32,598 nucleotides of DNA from Puniceicoccales bacterium (GTDB lineage Bacteria > Verrucomicrobiota > Verrucomicrobiia > Opitutales > LL51): NCBI GenBank assembly GCA_031284165.1, contig JAITAK010000035.1:1-32598 (forward strand), written 5' to 3'. The translations under genes and the position numbers were made by a program. This document shows positions 1-11,618 of the stretch, piece by piece. Below the pieces are notes generated by a model. The model was not told the DNA's origin, did not search any database, and saw only the letters and a list, made by a program, of their open reading frames with translations. How positions within the stretch are numbered: position 1 is the stretch's first letter; every line of letters begins with the position of its first letter.

Positions 1-704
1 TCTCTCAAATCGATCTCGTTTAAATCTAAAACATCCTGCAAAACTTCCTGCAAAATTGGCTTTTCACTGAGAATCAAGTGCCCTTGTGCATCTACATTGG
101 ATTTCAATGAACAAAATGCAAACCATGTATCGTCATTTGCAAGTCGAGCCTGCGTGCATAATGCCCATACGACGTGCTGATTGCTACTTTTTTTATTAAA
201 TAGGGCGAGCACTTTTGCAGGTACCGCTGCATTGATCCCTTTCAATATTGTTCCGTAGCCCAAAAACCTCTGCGAGTGGTCTCTTAGCACTTTGTTTTGC
301 ATCTCAACGTCAAAAAACTGCTCTTGCTCTCCATGCTTTCCTCCTACAAAACAGCGACATGCTATATCGAAACGAATCTCTCCGAGTCCACCTTCCCATT
401 TGTTTTGCCTGTAATTTTCCTTTATGAGCTCAACTCGTTCTATTTTTACCTCTCTCTCTTTAGGATAATACATAGCATTTAGAAAGCTCCTTAAGCGCGG
501 ATAATTCGTATCTGAATCTCTTTCAAATATCGCTTTAAAGGGGTCGTCATAGAACGGTCCCGCTATGTTAGCCGATTCTCCAGCTTCGTAGCTTTCTTCT
601 CCTTCTTCGTTTCCTACCTGAAACAGGCACTGTCCTCCTACAAATTTCCATTTCCCTTTAGCTCTTAAGAAAAGTGACTCTTCTTTACATTTCTGTTCTT
701 TCAT
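1..704 (-). CDS. PD-(D/E)XK nuclease family protein, Rpn/PDDEXK_2 transposase-like; 3' end lies outside the window
   Basis: Open minus-strand frame from ATG at 702-704 to the window edge with no stop, absent from the ORF track. Hand translation: MKEQKCKEESLFLRAKGKWKFVGGQCLFQVGNEEGEESYEAGESANIAGPFYDDPFKAIFERDSDTNYPRLRSFLNAMYYPKEREVKIERVELIKENYRQNKWEGGLGEIRFDIACRCFVGGKHGEQEQFFDVEMQNKVLRDHSQRFLGYGTILKGINAAVP... The pattern FKxIF...SFLNA...RFDIxC...FFDVEMQ...R...Y resembles PDDEXK_2/Rpn proteins. Confidence 0.72.
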   Translation of the reverse strand, partial: MKEQKCKEESLFLRAKGKWKFVGGQCLFQVGNEEGEESYEAGESANIAGPFYDDPFKAIFERDSDTNYPRLRSFLNAMYYPKEREVKIERVELIKENYRQNKWEGGLGEIRFDIACRCFVGGKHGEQEQFFDVEMQNKVLRDHSQRFLGYGTILKGINAAVPAKVLALFNKKSSNQHVVWALCTQARLANDDTWFAFCSLKSNVDAQGHLILSEKPILQEVLQDVLDLNEIDLR

Positions 705-726
705 TTTCTTGCTTACTACTTCTTAT

Positions 727-756
727 AATATACATACTCTATGACGGCTTTGTCAA
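727..756 (-). promoter_or_regulatory. Sigma70-like promoter for the PD-(D/E)XK ORF
   Basis: Reverse strand reads TTGACA (751-756), 18-nt spacer, TATATT (727-732), located just upstream of the ATG at 704. Confidence 0.5.
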
Positions 757-1045
757 TTATTATATTACAACATGCCTTGTTTTTCTATATTTTCATCTGA
801 TTATTGACCTTTGCTTTAGCTTCCAATCTCTAAATGAAAGGAAAATTTGCTTTAAAAAGTTTCTTGCCATGGAAAATTTTTCATTAGGATCCGAACTTAT
901 ATAAAGATTTTCTACAGCGAAGTATAATTTAGGTGAATCGTTTTTTTCCATACAGAGTTATTTTCCTGAAATTTTCTCTGAAAAAAGATTGAAGGAAGAA
1001 GGTTTTTCTTTAAGAAGAGTTTTGAGATTTGAAGGTTAACTTATT

Positions 1046-1119
1046 TGCCTGGTGGTGTAATGGTAGCACAACGGACTCTGACTCCGTTTGTCTAGGTTCG
1101 AGCCCTAGCCGGGCAGCCA
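1046..1119 (+). tRNA. tRNA-Gln (anticodon CTG), CCA encoded
   Basis: Acceptor tgcctgg/ccgggca pairs (one G-T), D-arm ggtgtaatggtagcac, anticodon loop ctctgac with CTG, T-arm ctaggTTCGAgccctag, discriminator G then CCA. Confidence 0.93.
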
Positions 1120-1204
1120 TATGTTTTTATCAGAGGTAGTTGCGCGCATGTTATCTCGCTTTTCTGAAAATTTCTTAAGATCATTAAAGCAAATGTGAAA
1201 ACTG

Positions 1205-3739
1205 TCAAATCTCTAAGTTCAATTGATTGCTCCAAATTTTGCTTTTCTTTTCTCCTTGTAAAATGTGCTGAGTGATATTTTTTTCTGATTCAAGCAATTC
1301 GAGAATTTCATTAGCGCGTTGAATGACTAAGGCAGGTATTCCTGCTAATTGGGCAACGTGTATACCATAGGATTTATCCGATATCCCAGGCTCAATGGAA
1401 CGGAGAAAAATGATCTCGTCATTCCATTCTTTGACCGCAATATGAAAATTCTTGACGCGATTTAAAGCCCTGGTCAATCTTGTCAGCTCGTGATAATGGG
1501 TTGCAAATAGAGTCCGCGGACCAAAATGCCAATGTTCATGTAAAAATTCTACGATGGCCCAGGCGATGCTCAACCCATCATAGGTGCTGGTACCACGCCC
1601 AATTTCATCTAAAATAATTAAGCTGCGCTCTGTCGCATTATTTAAGATATTCGCCGTCTCATTCATCTCAACCATAAATGTAGAGGTGCCACTCGCTAAA
1701 TCATCATTGGCGCCAATGCGGGAAAAAATGCGGTCCGCCAACCCCATACGACACGACTTTGCCGGTACCCAACAACCCATTTGTACTAAAATTGCTATCA
1801 GGGCAACTTGGCGAATATAAGTCGATTTCCCGGCCATATTCGGTCCCGTAACCAATGCGATTTGCGTTTCTATCGAAGAAAGATAAGTGTCATTGGCGAT
1901 AAAATCATGCATACCAGCCAGCGCATGATTTGATTCTTTGATAATTTTTTCAATGACCGGATGGCGCCCTCCTTTGATTTCCAATTCGCAAGCATCGACA
2001 ATTTCCGGCTTACAGTAATTCCAGCGTTTGGCCAATTGTGCCCAGCCACTTAAGACATCAATCTTTGCTAATGTTTCAGCAGTTTCAGAAAGGGAAATCC
2101 CTTCCTGTAAAATGCGATGGACCACATTTTTTAATACCTCCTGTTCGACCGTGACGAGCTGTTCATTGGCGGATAGAATCTCCTGTTCTCTTTGTTTTAA
2201 AGCTTCAGTGACGTAGCGTTCGCCATTGACGGTGGTTTGACGGCGGATATAATCCTTAGGAACAAGGTTCAAATTGGCTTTGGTGACTTCGATAAAATAA
2301 CCAAAATTGTTGTTATATTTAACGTGCAAGTTTTTAATTCCAGTACGCTGTTGTTCAGCGCGTTCAAATTCACAGAGCCATTCGTTCGTATTAAATACCA
2401 GTTTCCTCAGGCGATCAACCTGTTCGTCAAATCCATCACGAATATAACCTCCATCGGCGATATCGTTAGGTAAATTTTCTGCCAGTGCATTATCGAGTAT
2501 GGAACGCAATTCTGGAAATAAACAAATTTTCTCGGCTAACTGTTTAATTTCCTTAGCTTCAAACCCCTCTATAGTATGGACAATTTCAGGAAGTTGCGCT
2601 AAGGTTGAGCGCAGTGATCCTAGTTCGCGTGGATTGCGCAGGTGATGATTCATACGCGTCAAGATGCGCGGGATATCGGCAATTGGATCGAGGTGTTTTT
2701 TTAATGTATCGATGAGCGTGCTGTACTTTAAAAATCCTTCCACACTATTGTGACGCTCCGTAATTTCTATCCTATTAATTTGCGGTTCCATCAACATTCT
2801 TTCCAGTAAGCGGGCTCCCATAGGCGTTTTGGTATAATCGATGGTAGAAAGTAACGTGTGCGTCCTCCCTCCTTTGGCGTTCCGAAAGAGTTCTAAATGG
2901 CGTACGGTGTTGGAATCAATCATTAATGCGTGTTGCTGTTGAAATTTTCGAATTTTAGTAATGTGATTGGGTTTTTGGCGCAGATTTTCTGAGACATAGA
3001 GAATGAGCGCCCCCGCAGCCATAATTGCAGGATCATCGGATTCGACACCGTAACCGGATAAATTACTGACTTTAAAATTTTCCAATAGTAAATTCAGATT
3101 GCGTTCCTGATCAAAGTAATAACCGGGAAGCTCTGTGGGAGAACGGTGGGTCGTAATGGAATGCAGTGTTTCTGAATCGCGACTAGGGAGTAGTTCTATC
3201 CTCTCTTTATCGCTAGCGTCAATAATGATTTCTTTGGGATCTAAAACGAAAATAAGATAGGCCAAATCGTTGATGCCGTCACCATTAACCATTTGAAATT
3301 CTCCTGTGGAAACTTCGAGCCAAGCCATTGAAATGCTATTTTTATGGAACTTAAGGCTCAGAAGATAGTGATTGTGCTTCGGATTGAGGAGATTTTCACC
3401 AATAAGCGTTCCTGGGGAAAAAATTTTAGAGATTTGTCGATGGACAATTTTTCCAGGACGCGCAGGTTCCGTTTGATCACAAATGGCGACTTTGTAGCCA
3501 CTATGAATGAGCTTCTCAATATAAGTATCGGCACTGTGATGAGGAATCCCTGCCATAGGGATATTTTGCCTTTGGGTTAGCGTAATGCCGAGAATTTTTG
3601 AGCCAATCAAGGCATCCTCATTAAATAATTCATAAAAATCGCCGAGGCGAAAGAGGAGTAATGCATCGATAGGAATTGATTTTTTTAATTCCTTATACTG
3701 TTGCATCATCGGCGTTTCGCCCTTATTATATTCAACCAT
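1205..3739 (-). CDS. mutS: DNA mismatch repair protein MutS
   Basis: LLLFRLGDFYELFNEDA N-terminal domain, Walker A TGPNMAGKSTYIRQ, IILDEIGRGTSTYDGLSIAWA, FATHYHELT. Start taken at internal Met (MVEYNKGETPMMQQYKELKK), since the 49 upstream residues in the track ORF do not look like MutS. Confidence 0.96.
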   Translation of the reverse strand: MVEYNKGETPMMQQYKELKKSIPIDALLLFRLGDFYELFNEDALIGSKILGITLTQRQNIPMAGIPHHSADTYIEKLIHSGYKVAICDQTEPARPGKIVHRQISKIFSPGTLIGENLLNPKHNHYLLSLKFHKNSISMAWLEVSTGEFQMVNGDGINDLAYLIFVLDPKEIIIDASDKERIELLPSRDSETLHSITTHRSPTELPGYYFDQERNLNLLLENFKVSNLSGYGVESDDPAIMAAGALILYVSENLRQKPNHITKIRKFQQQHALMIDSNTVRHLELFRNAKGGRTHTLLSTIDYTKTPMGARLLERMLMEPQINRIEITERHNSVEGFLKYSTLIDTLKKHLDPIADIPRILTRMNHHLRNPRELGSLRSTLAQLPEIVHTIEGFEAKEIKQLAEKICLFPELRSILDNALAENLPNDIADGGYIRDGFDEQVDRLRKLVFNTNEWLCEFERAEQQRTGIKNLHVKYNNNFGYFIEVTKANLNLVPKDYIRRQTTVNGERYVTEALKQREQEILSANEQLVTVEQEVLKNVVHRILQEGISLSETAETLAKIDVLSGWAQLAKRWNYCKPEIVDACELEIKGGRHPVIEKIIKESNHALAGMHDFIANDTYLSSIETQIALVTGPNMAGKSTYIRQVALIAILVQMGCWVPAKSCRMGLADRIFSRIGANDDLASGTSTFMVEMNETANILNNATERSLIILDEIGRGTSTYDGLSIAWAIVEFLHEHWHFGPRTLFATHYHELTRLTRALNRVKNFHIAVKEWNDEIIFLRSIEPGISDKSYGIHVAQLAGIPALVIQRANEILELLESEKNITQHILQGEKKSKIWSNQLNLEI

Positions 3740-3959
3740 GGATAAAATAGTAAATGCCTTTTCATAAAAGCTCAACTCCAAAATGGATCCAAGATTTGGG
3801 GCTTTGTTTAAAACCCTACAAGGCGCTGATTGTGTTCCATGATCGGTTTTAATGACGAAGTGACCCGGCGGTGTTGCGTACCTCACGGATCACGGCACAC
3901 AGTCTATTATATCTTGCATCCAAGATTAAAAGTTCTACAGAAGCGATAGAGCAATTCGT

Positions 3960-5414
3960 ATGGAGACGATTAAACTTTATAATACGCAAAGCCGCGCCAT
4001 CGAGGTTGTTGTTCCTCAACATATCGACAATGTATTGAGGATTTACTGCTGCGGGCCAACGGTATATCATTATGCGCACATTGGCAATTTTCGCACATTT
4101 TTAATTCAGGATATTTTACGGCGTTTATTGTTAGCAATGGGTCATCGCCTGCGATTCGTACGCAACTTAACGGATGTGGATGATAAAACGATTCATGGAG
4201 CGCAAAGGGAAAATACGTCCCTGGAAAACTTTACGGCTCAATGGACCCATATTTTTCACACCGACTGTCAGGAGTTGAACATTTTGGATCCCGACGTAGA
4301 ACCTAGGGCTACGGAGCATATCGGAGAACAAATTGCAATGATTGAGACTTTGATTCGAAAAAAGCATGCCTATGTAGTTTCGGAGGGTTCTGTATATTTT
4401 CGCATTTCGTCCTATACGGCCTACGGCAAGCTTTCGGGAATTGATCGTCAATCACTGCAAAATAATGAACATGGTGCAACCCAGGCTGATTTGGCAGATG
4501 AGTATGGACGAGACTCAATACGTGATTTTGCGCTATGGAAAGCTTATAAGCCCGAAGATGGCGCTGTATTTTGGGAAAGTCCTTGGGGAAAAGGACGTCC
4601 GGGATGGCACATTGAATGTAGTGCGATGGCAATGAAATATCTTGGAGAGACGATTGACATTCACGGAGGAGGCATTGATCTTTGTTTTCCGCATCATGAA
4701 AACGAAATCGCACAATCAGTATGTGTTACAGGAAAACCCTTTGTGCGTCATTGGTTTCATTCGGAACACCTACAAGTTGACGGCCAAAAAATGTCTAAAA
4801 GTCTAGGCAACTTGTTTACGTTAAAGGACCTAAAAAATAAGGGATATGGCGTACATGCGATTCGCTATGCACTGATAAGCGGTCATTATCGGCAGATTTT
4901 AAACTTTACCCTTTCGGGATTAGATGCAGCGCAAAGCGCGTTGAATAAACTGAAGACGAAAATAATGCATTTATTTCAAGGCTGCGATTTTTCGCCCGCT
5001 ATAGCCACGAATTTTCCTTCGCAAGCCGTCATCACCTATGAATACTTGCGCGGGGCCATCGAAGCGCTGAAGTGCGACCTTAACGTACCGCAATGTTTAG
5101 GAGAGATCTTTGCTGTTTTGAACAACGCTACGGTAGGCAATGAGCAATTATGGAAAGAACTGCAGACCGTTTGTTCCATTTTAGGGATTGAAACATACCT
5201 ATTTGATCGAGAGGAACCAAGGATTGTCGAAATTCCTAGGGATATCGAGATACTTGCTGCACGTCGTTGGCAGGCGAAGCAGGATAAAAATTTTAAAGAA
5301 TCCGATCATTTGCGTCGTTTATTGATGGAGCAGGGTTGGAGCATTATTGATCATCAAGAAGGCTACCGCTTGGAGAAAAAGCGAGATCCAATAATAGATG
5401 CTGCTAAAAATTAA
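3960..5414 (+). CDS. cysS: Cysteinyl-tRNA synthetase
   Basis: HIGN motif in [55 protein letters not shown]. Confidence 0.97.
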   Translation: METIKLYNTQSRAIEVVVPQHIDNVLRIYCCGPTVYHYAHIGNFRTFLIQDILRRLLLAMGHRLRFVRNLTDVDDKTIHGAQRENTSLENFTAQWTHIFHTDCQELNILDPDVEPRATEHIGEQIAMIETLIRKKHAYVVSEGSVYFRISSYTAYGKLSGIDRQSLQNNEHGATQADLADEYGRDSIRDFALWKAYKPEDGAVFWESPWGKGRPGWHIECSAMAMKYLGETIDIHGGGIDLCFPHHENEIAQSVCVTGKPFVRHWFHSEHLQVDGQKMSKSLGNLFTLKDLKNKGYGVHAIRYALISGHYRQILNFTLSGLDAAQSALNKLKTKIMHLFQGCDFSPAIATNFPSQAVITYEYLRGAIEALKCDLNVPQCLGEIFAVLNNATVGNEQLWKELQTVCSILGIETYLFDREEPRIVEIPRDIEILAARRWQAKQDKNFKESDHLRRLLMEQGWSIIDHQEGYRLEKKRDPIIDAAKN

Positions 5415-5488
5415 AAAAATTCAATTTCGTATTTTCTATTATTTACGATTAACACAAATACATTAGTATAAATTAGTATAAATATCTT

Positions 5489-7807
5489 ATGGAAGAGGGT
5501 AGTTTAATTCGTGACTTTGCAATTTTGATTGGTGTAGCGGGTGTTTCGGGGTTTGTTTTTCATTTTTTGCGATTACCCCTACTTCTAGGGTATATTTTGA
5601 GTGGTTTAGTCATTGGTCCTCATTTATTTTTTTCGCCCTACATACAGAATTACGAAATACTACATCAATTTGGCGACTTGGGCGTCATTTTCCTCATGTT
5701 TTATATTGGCCTTGAATTTGACCTCGATAAATTGCGACGAACGATGGGGCCTTGTTTATTGGCGGTCATTTTTCAGACCATTTGGATGACTTTTGTAGGG
5801 ATCATTTCCGCGAAATTTTTGCATTGGTCTGGGTTAAACGGCTTATTTTTAGGTTCTCTGATGGCCATCAGTTCTACAATGATGACTATCCCGGTCCTCA
5901 AAGAACAGAATGCGTTGCACAGCCATTATGCGCAACTTTCCATTGGGATTTTGGTATTAGAAGATTTTGTAGCCATTTTACTACTCGTCATCCTTTCTGG
6001 TATTTCGATGACGGGATTCTTTGAATGGGAAAACGTCAAACAAGTGACGTTTTTAGTAGGAATCTTTGTCGTTATGGTTTTTGTACTAGGGCGTTTTTTT
6101 GGCGCCAAAATAGCGAATTTGCTTCAAAAGATGTCATCACCGGAATTGCTTGTCATCGTTGCCGCAGGCTTTGCATTATTTCTAGGAGAACTGGCCAATA
6201 AAATGCGCCTTTCTGTAGAATTAGGGGCATTTTTAGCGGGATCGGTCCTTTCGCAATCGGTGATTGCCCATAAGATCGAAGGGGTGACGGAGTCGCTTAG
6301 AAATATATTTTCGGCGATTTTCTTCGTCACCATTGGCATGTTAATCGATCCCTCAAAAATTGCGGAGCACTGGGTTGCGATTATAGCGATTAGCTTATTT
6401 GCAGTCACGGCGCAGATTTTCGTATGTTGGTTTGGACTTTTCCTTTCGGGGGAGAATTCGAAAGTTTCCTTTTACGCTTCAGTTTATAAAGCGCAGATCG
6501 GAGAATTTAGTTTTGTCATTGCTGCATTGGGCACTTCGCTAGGCGTGACCGATCCTTCGCTCATGACCTTGGCAGTAGGGATTTCCATTTTCACGATCAT
6601 CATCAGTTCATTTTTGCGCAAGCACATCGAATCTCTCTACGCAATGCTCAGCAGAATGATTCCCAAAGCGATCATCAATATGGGAAGTTTTTACCTACAT
6701 TTTTTACAATTAGCGAAGATCGAAGTCGGAAAGATGGTTTTATTTCACGAAGCTAAGAACTTTTTACTGCGATTGCTTTGGTATTTTTTGCTTCTCGTAG
6801 GCTTGATGGGGTTATCCTCCTATCTATCGAGTTTAGTTCACAATAATGTGTTTTCATTGAAGATAGAGCACGAACTCCTTGCCTTAATTCTCATATGGGG
6901 AAGTGCTGCCTTCATCATCATGCCCATCTTTGCCGGTGTTGTAAAAAACATTGATGGGATCATCAGCGTCATCTTAAATAAGATTTTTGCAGCGACGAAT
7001 CAGATTGAACACCAAAATCAGCGCAGCATACAAGTATTACGCCATGCAGTTTTATCTATTGTCTTACTATTTTTCGGTATTGTTTTCGTTTCCGTTTCTT
7101 CGGCCTACATTCCCACAGGTTACCCATTGACGGTTTTCGTCATCCTATCAGGGCTACAGGGAATATTTTTCTGGCGCAATTTACTAAAGTCGAATAACCG
7201 CTTTGAACGCATGTTTCGGGAAACGTTTATTGCTGAGGTGCAAGAAAAGGATGATGAATATCGCAACGCCGTTCTACAGAAAGCAAAGGAAAAATATCCT
7301 TGGCTAGCGCAGATTAAGGATTATTATTTATCTAGGAACAGTATTTATGTGGGGTCCAAGATTTCGAGACTAAGGCTTCGGGAAGAGACAGGGACGACTA
7401 TTGTTGCGATTTCTCGGAGTGGTTACACTTGTTATTCGCCCTCTCCCGACGCCATTTTATTTCCGGAGGATCATCTTTTGCTTTTAGGAGAAGCGAAGCA
7501 AATTGAAGCTGCAATTAAGCTTTTAAGCAAGGAAGTTTCTGAAAATACTCACCTAGCCCATCGCGTTGAGTTTGCAATTGAGCATTATTGCATCACACCA
7601 TTAAGTCCATTTTTAGGCAAGGCAATTTCAACTACGGAAATTCGCAGCCGTTTTGGGGTCAATATTGCAGGCATTCAGCGCAATGGGGAGAAAATTACGG
7701 TTCCCCATCCCTCCATGATTTTAGAAAAAGACGATATTCTCATTTTAACCGGCCCCAAAGATTCCATCGAAAAATTAAAAGAATCAGAATTGACACCGAC
7801 ATTATAA
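5489..7807 (+). CDS. CPA2-family cation:proton antiporter (KefB-type) with two C-terminal RCK_C/TrkA-C domains
   Basis: Multiple hydrophobic helices including LRLPLLLGYILSGLVIGP and ELGAFLAGSVLSQS, then two TrkA-C-like repeats ending in PEDHLLLLGEAKQIEAA and EKDDILILTGPKDSIEKL; no obvious RCK_N nucleotide-binding domain. Confidence 0.85.
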   Translation: MEEGSLIRDFAILIGVAGVSGFVFHFLRLPLLLGYILSGLVIGPHLFFSPYIQNYEILHQFGDLGVIFLMFYIGLEFDLDKLRRTMGPCLLAVIFQTIWMTFVGIISAKFLHWSGLNGLFLGSLMAISSTMMTIPVLKEQNALHSHYAQLSIGILVLEDFVAILLLVILSGISMTGFFEWENVKQVTFLVGIFVVMVFVLGRFFGAKIANLLQKMSSPELLVIVAAGFALFLGELANKMRLSVELGAFLAGSVLSQSVIAHKIEGVTESLRNIFSAIFFVTIGMLIDPSKIAEHWVAIIAISLFAVTAQIFVCWFGLFLSGENSKVSFYASVYKAQIGEFSFVIAALGTSLGVTDPSLMTLAVGISIFTIIISSFLRKHIESLYAMLSRMIPKAIINMGSFYLHFLQLAKIEVGKMVLFHEAKNFLLRLLWYFLLLVGLMGLSSYLSSLVHNNVFSLKIEHELLALILIWGSAAFIIMPIFAGVVKNIDGIISVILNKIFAATNQIEHQNQRSIQVLRHAVLSIVLLFFGIVFVSVSSAYIPTGYPLTVFVILSGLQGIFFWRNLLKSNNRFERMFRETFIAEVQEKDDEYRNAVLQKAKEKYPWLAQIKDYYLSRNSIYVGSKISRLRLREETGTTIVAISRSGYTCYSPSPDAILFPEDHLLLLGEAKQIEAAIKLLSKEVSENTHLAHRVEFAIEHYCITPLSPFLGKAISTTEIRSRFGVNIAGIQRNGEKITVPHPSMILEKDDILILTGPKDSIEKLKESELTPTL

Positions 7808-7929
7808 CTTATATTAAAAAACACGGCCGCAAGGGTCAAGGTATTTTATAAAAGCCTAGGGACTTTTTTTAAAGACAAAGGATTGGAGGTTCGAGGTTCT
7901 CGGAATTCTTGAGGTATTGAAGGCGTTCT

Positions 7930-8808
7930 ATGAAAGGAGTTAAAGAAGTTAAAAATCGAATTCGAGCGGTGGAAAGTGCAGCAAAGATCACGTTTGCGAT
8001 GCAGCTCGTCGCTGCTTCAAAGATGAGGCGTGCCCAGGATTTTGCCATAGGGAGTCGTCCTTATCTACTGCGTTTATCGGAAATTATTTGTTGCCTTTCG
8101 GAAAAGAAAATTCAAAAAAATATGCATCCCTTTTTTCTTCCTCAGGAAGGGAAAAAGCGATGTATAATTGTCGTGGGAACAGATCGAGGATTATGTGGCG
8201 TTTTAAATCATACGTTATTTAAAGCTATTCCCGAAGGGGAAATTGATTTTATTTCCATTGGCCGCAAGGCGATGCAATTTTTAAGTCGAACGCAGTGTTC
8301 GCTTCTTGCGAGTTTCTCCGTCAACGATCGCGTGCAGTACCATGAAGTTTTAGGGATCTGCGATTTTGTAGCCCAATTATATTTAGAAGGTAAAGTAAGT
8401 ACGGTCGAGATTTTATATCAAAAATTTATAAATACACTGACCTATACCTCTTCCTTACAGCGCCTGTTACCCATGAGTGGATTCTTCGATGTCTTTAACC
8501 AAATGTTAAGTACGGCGCATATCGAACCGGAATGTTTTCGCCGCGATGTTCGGGGTTTACTATTCGAGCCTGATCTCAAACAAATTATTGATCATATCGC
8601 GAAAATCTTTCTGAAATATAATCTACATCAAGTTCTCCTTGAGGCCAAGGCCTCGGAACATAGTGCAAGAATGGTCGCCATGAAAAATGCGACAGATAAC
8701 GCAGCATCGCTTTCGCAGCGATTAAAATTGGAGTATAATAAAGCGCGGCAGTATGCGATTACCAGTGAAATTATAGAGCTTGCCGCCTCTACAGTGGAAT
8801 ATCGTTGA
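7930..8808 (+). CDS. atpG: ATP synthase F1 gamma subunit
   Basis: N-terminus KEVKNRIRAVESAAKITFAMQLVAASKMRRAQ, GTDRGLCGVLN, C-terminal ARMVAMKNATDNAASLSQRLKLEYNKARQYAITSEIIEL. Confidence 0.96.
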   Translation: MKGVKEVKNRIRAVESAAKITFAMQLVAASKMRRAQDFAIGSRPYLLRLSEIICCLSEKKIQKNMHPFFLPQEGKKRCIIVVGTDRGLCGVLNHTLFKAIPEGEIDFISIGRKAMQFLSRTQCSLLASFSVNDRVQYHEVLGICDFVAQLYLEGKVSTVEILYQKFINTLTYTSSLQRLLPMSGFFDVFNQMLSTAHIEPECFRRDVRGLLFEPDLKQIIDHIAKIFLKYNLHQVLLEAKASEHSARMVAMKNATDNAASLSQRLKLEYNKARQYAITSEIIELAASTVEYR

Positions 8809-10221
<1,413 letters not shown>

Positions 10222-10222
10222 T

Positions 10223-10636
10223 ATGGCGATTTGCGTTGAAGTTATTACTCCTTATCAGGTTGTTTGTACTGAGGAAGTGGTTTCGTTGACCGTGAACACC
10301 GTTATGGGAGAAATTGAAATCCTTCCCATGCACCGACCGCTAATGACTATTTTAGAAGTCGGTAGTGCTCGTCTAAAACTTCTCGACGGCTCCCAGAAAA
10401 CTATTGCCACTTCTAGTGGTATTTTTAAATTGGAAAACGATCGGGCAGTCTTAACCGTCGAAGAAGCGGTTAAAATTTATGGGTTACGCGTGGCTTCTTC
10501 TATAGAGGAGGCTAAAATGCTTGCTAAAAATGCGTTAAAAACAACCCTGATTCGCGGCAATTTGGAGCAAAACGAATTAGAACGTTTAGAGGCGAAGGTA
10601 CGTTCAGAATTGACCAAAAAATTGCTTAAACAATAG
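10223..10636 (+). CDS. atpC: ATP synthase F1 epsilon subunit
   Basis: 137 aa; VVCTEEVVSLTVNTVMGEIEILPMHRPLMTIL is typical of the epsilon N-terminal domain; directly follows atpD. Confidence 0.93.
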   Translation: MAICVEVITPYQVVCTEEVVSLTVNTVMGEIEILPMHRPLMTILEVGSARLKLLDGSQKTIATSSGIFKLENDRAVLTVEEAVKIYGLRVASSIEEAKMLAKNALKTTLIRGNLEQNELERLEAKVRSELTKKLLKQ

Positions 10637-10643
10637 ATATGTC

Positions 10644-10715
10644 GGGGTACGACTCCCCTGATAAATGCCCTGGTGATTAAGAAGGCAATCGACCCTTTAC
10701 AGGGTTTCCAGGGCA
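10644..10715. other. Structured intergenic element between convergent genes (nested hairpins)
   Basis: tgccctgg (10666-10673) pairs exactly with ccagggca (10708-10715) and encloses gaccct-ttac-agggtt (10691-10706). A separate gggg(7)cccc hairpin occurs at 10644-10658. Confidence 0.55.
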
Positions 10716-10745
10716 AAGCCGAGATCTCAGCACATATTATAAAAC

Positions 10746-11618
10746 CTAAGCACGTACAATAAAACGGCGAATTTCATCAATGGCCTCCTGCGCATCTTCT
10801 AGAACATAATGGCCGCAGTCCTCATAGACTATACTTTTCGCTCTGGGGAAAAATCGTTGCCATTCTTCTAAAAAAGATCTCGTAAAGCAAAAGTCGCGGG
10901 CTCCCCATAGGAAAAGGACTTTCTTGGGACTCAATAAAAACAATTCGTTTTGAATTCTTGAAAGTGTTTCCCAAGAAGGATGATTGGCATAGAGAGGAAT
11001 ATCGTTCACAAATTTTTTAATCCCGATGCGATTTTTCCAGGAATCGTAGGGAAATTTATAGCCGAGGGCTACCGTTGGTTCTAACTTATGTATCGTTGCC
11101 ATGGAATTGGCCGCCCAAACAAAGGCGTTTAAACCGCGAACCAAAAAGCTCCCCAGAAAGGGCATTTTACAGAGCGCAATGCGTTTAGGGATCAACGAGG
11201 AATGAAAGGCCGCACCGTTCATCATGACAAGACTTTCGATGCGTTCTGGCCAGTGTTCTGCCAAAGCCATGCCAATGGCACATCCCCAATCATGCATCAC
11301 CAGATGAAAGCGTTCTAATTGGAGATGTTCCACAAGTTTTTGTAGATTACAGATATGGTCAGTTAAGCGGTAAGGATATTTTTGCGGCTTATGAGAAAGT
11401 CCACAACCTAGGTGATCGACGGCAATACAGCGAAACGTCGATTTAAGATTCTGGATGAGATTGCGATAATAAAACGACCATGTCGGATTGCCATGCAGCA
11501 TGATTACCGCATTGCCCTTTCCTTCATCGACATAGTGCATCCGATGATTATCACCGATATCTAAAAAGTTATCCTGAAATGGATAAATCTCTTTCAAAGC
11601 TTTAGGTAATGTTTTCAT
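10746..11618 (-). CDS. Alpha/beta hydrolase, haloalkane dehalogenase/OleB-like
   Basis: VIMLHGNPTWSFYYRNLI, DHLGCGLSHKP, LVMHDWGCAIGMA (Asp nucleophile), CGHYVLEDA (catalytic His). Confidence 0.85.
   Translation of the reverse strand: MKTLPKALKEIYPFQDNFLDIGDNHRMHYVDEGKGNAVIMLHGNPTWSFYYRNLIQNLKSTFRCIAVDHLGCGLSHKPQKYPYRLTDHICNLQKLVEHLQLERFHLVMHDWGCAIGMALAEHWPERIESLVMMNGAAFHSSLIPKRIALCKMPFLGSFLVRGLNAFVWAANSMATIHKLEPTVALGYKFPYDSWKNRIGIKKFVNDIPLYANHPSWETLSRIQNELFLLSPKKVLFLWGARDFCFTRSFLEEWQRFFPRAKSIVYEDCGHYVLEDAQEAIDEIRRFIVRA

Noticed and set aside
297-904. Plus-strand ORFs 297-482 and 674-904
   Set aside because: The first is antisense to the hand-translated PD-(D/E)XK ORF and the second covers its promoter; both are hydrophobic, low-complexity translations without domain signals.
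10637-10745. tRNA, tmRNA or SRP RNA in the atpC downstream region
   Set aside because: No TTCRA T-loop, CCA end or conserved SRP/tmRNA core was found, so it is reported only as a structured element.
10746-11618. Haloalkane dehalogenase as a catabolic function
   Set aside because: The motifs fit both dehalogenases and OleB-like or general alpha/beta hydrolases; substrate cannot be assigned from sequence alone.
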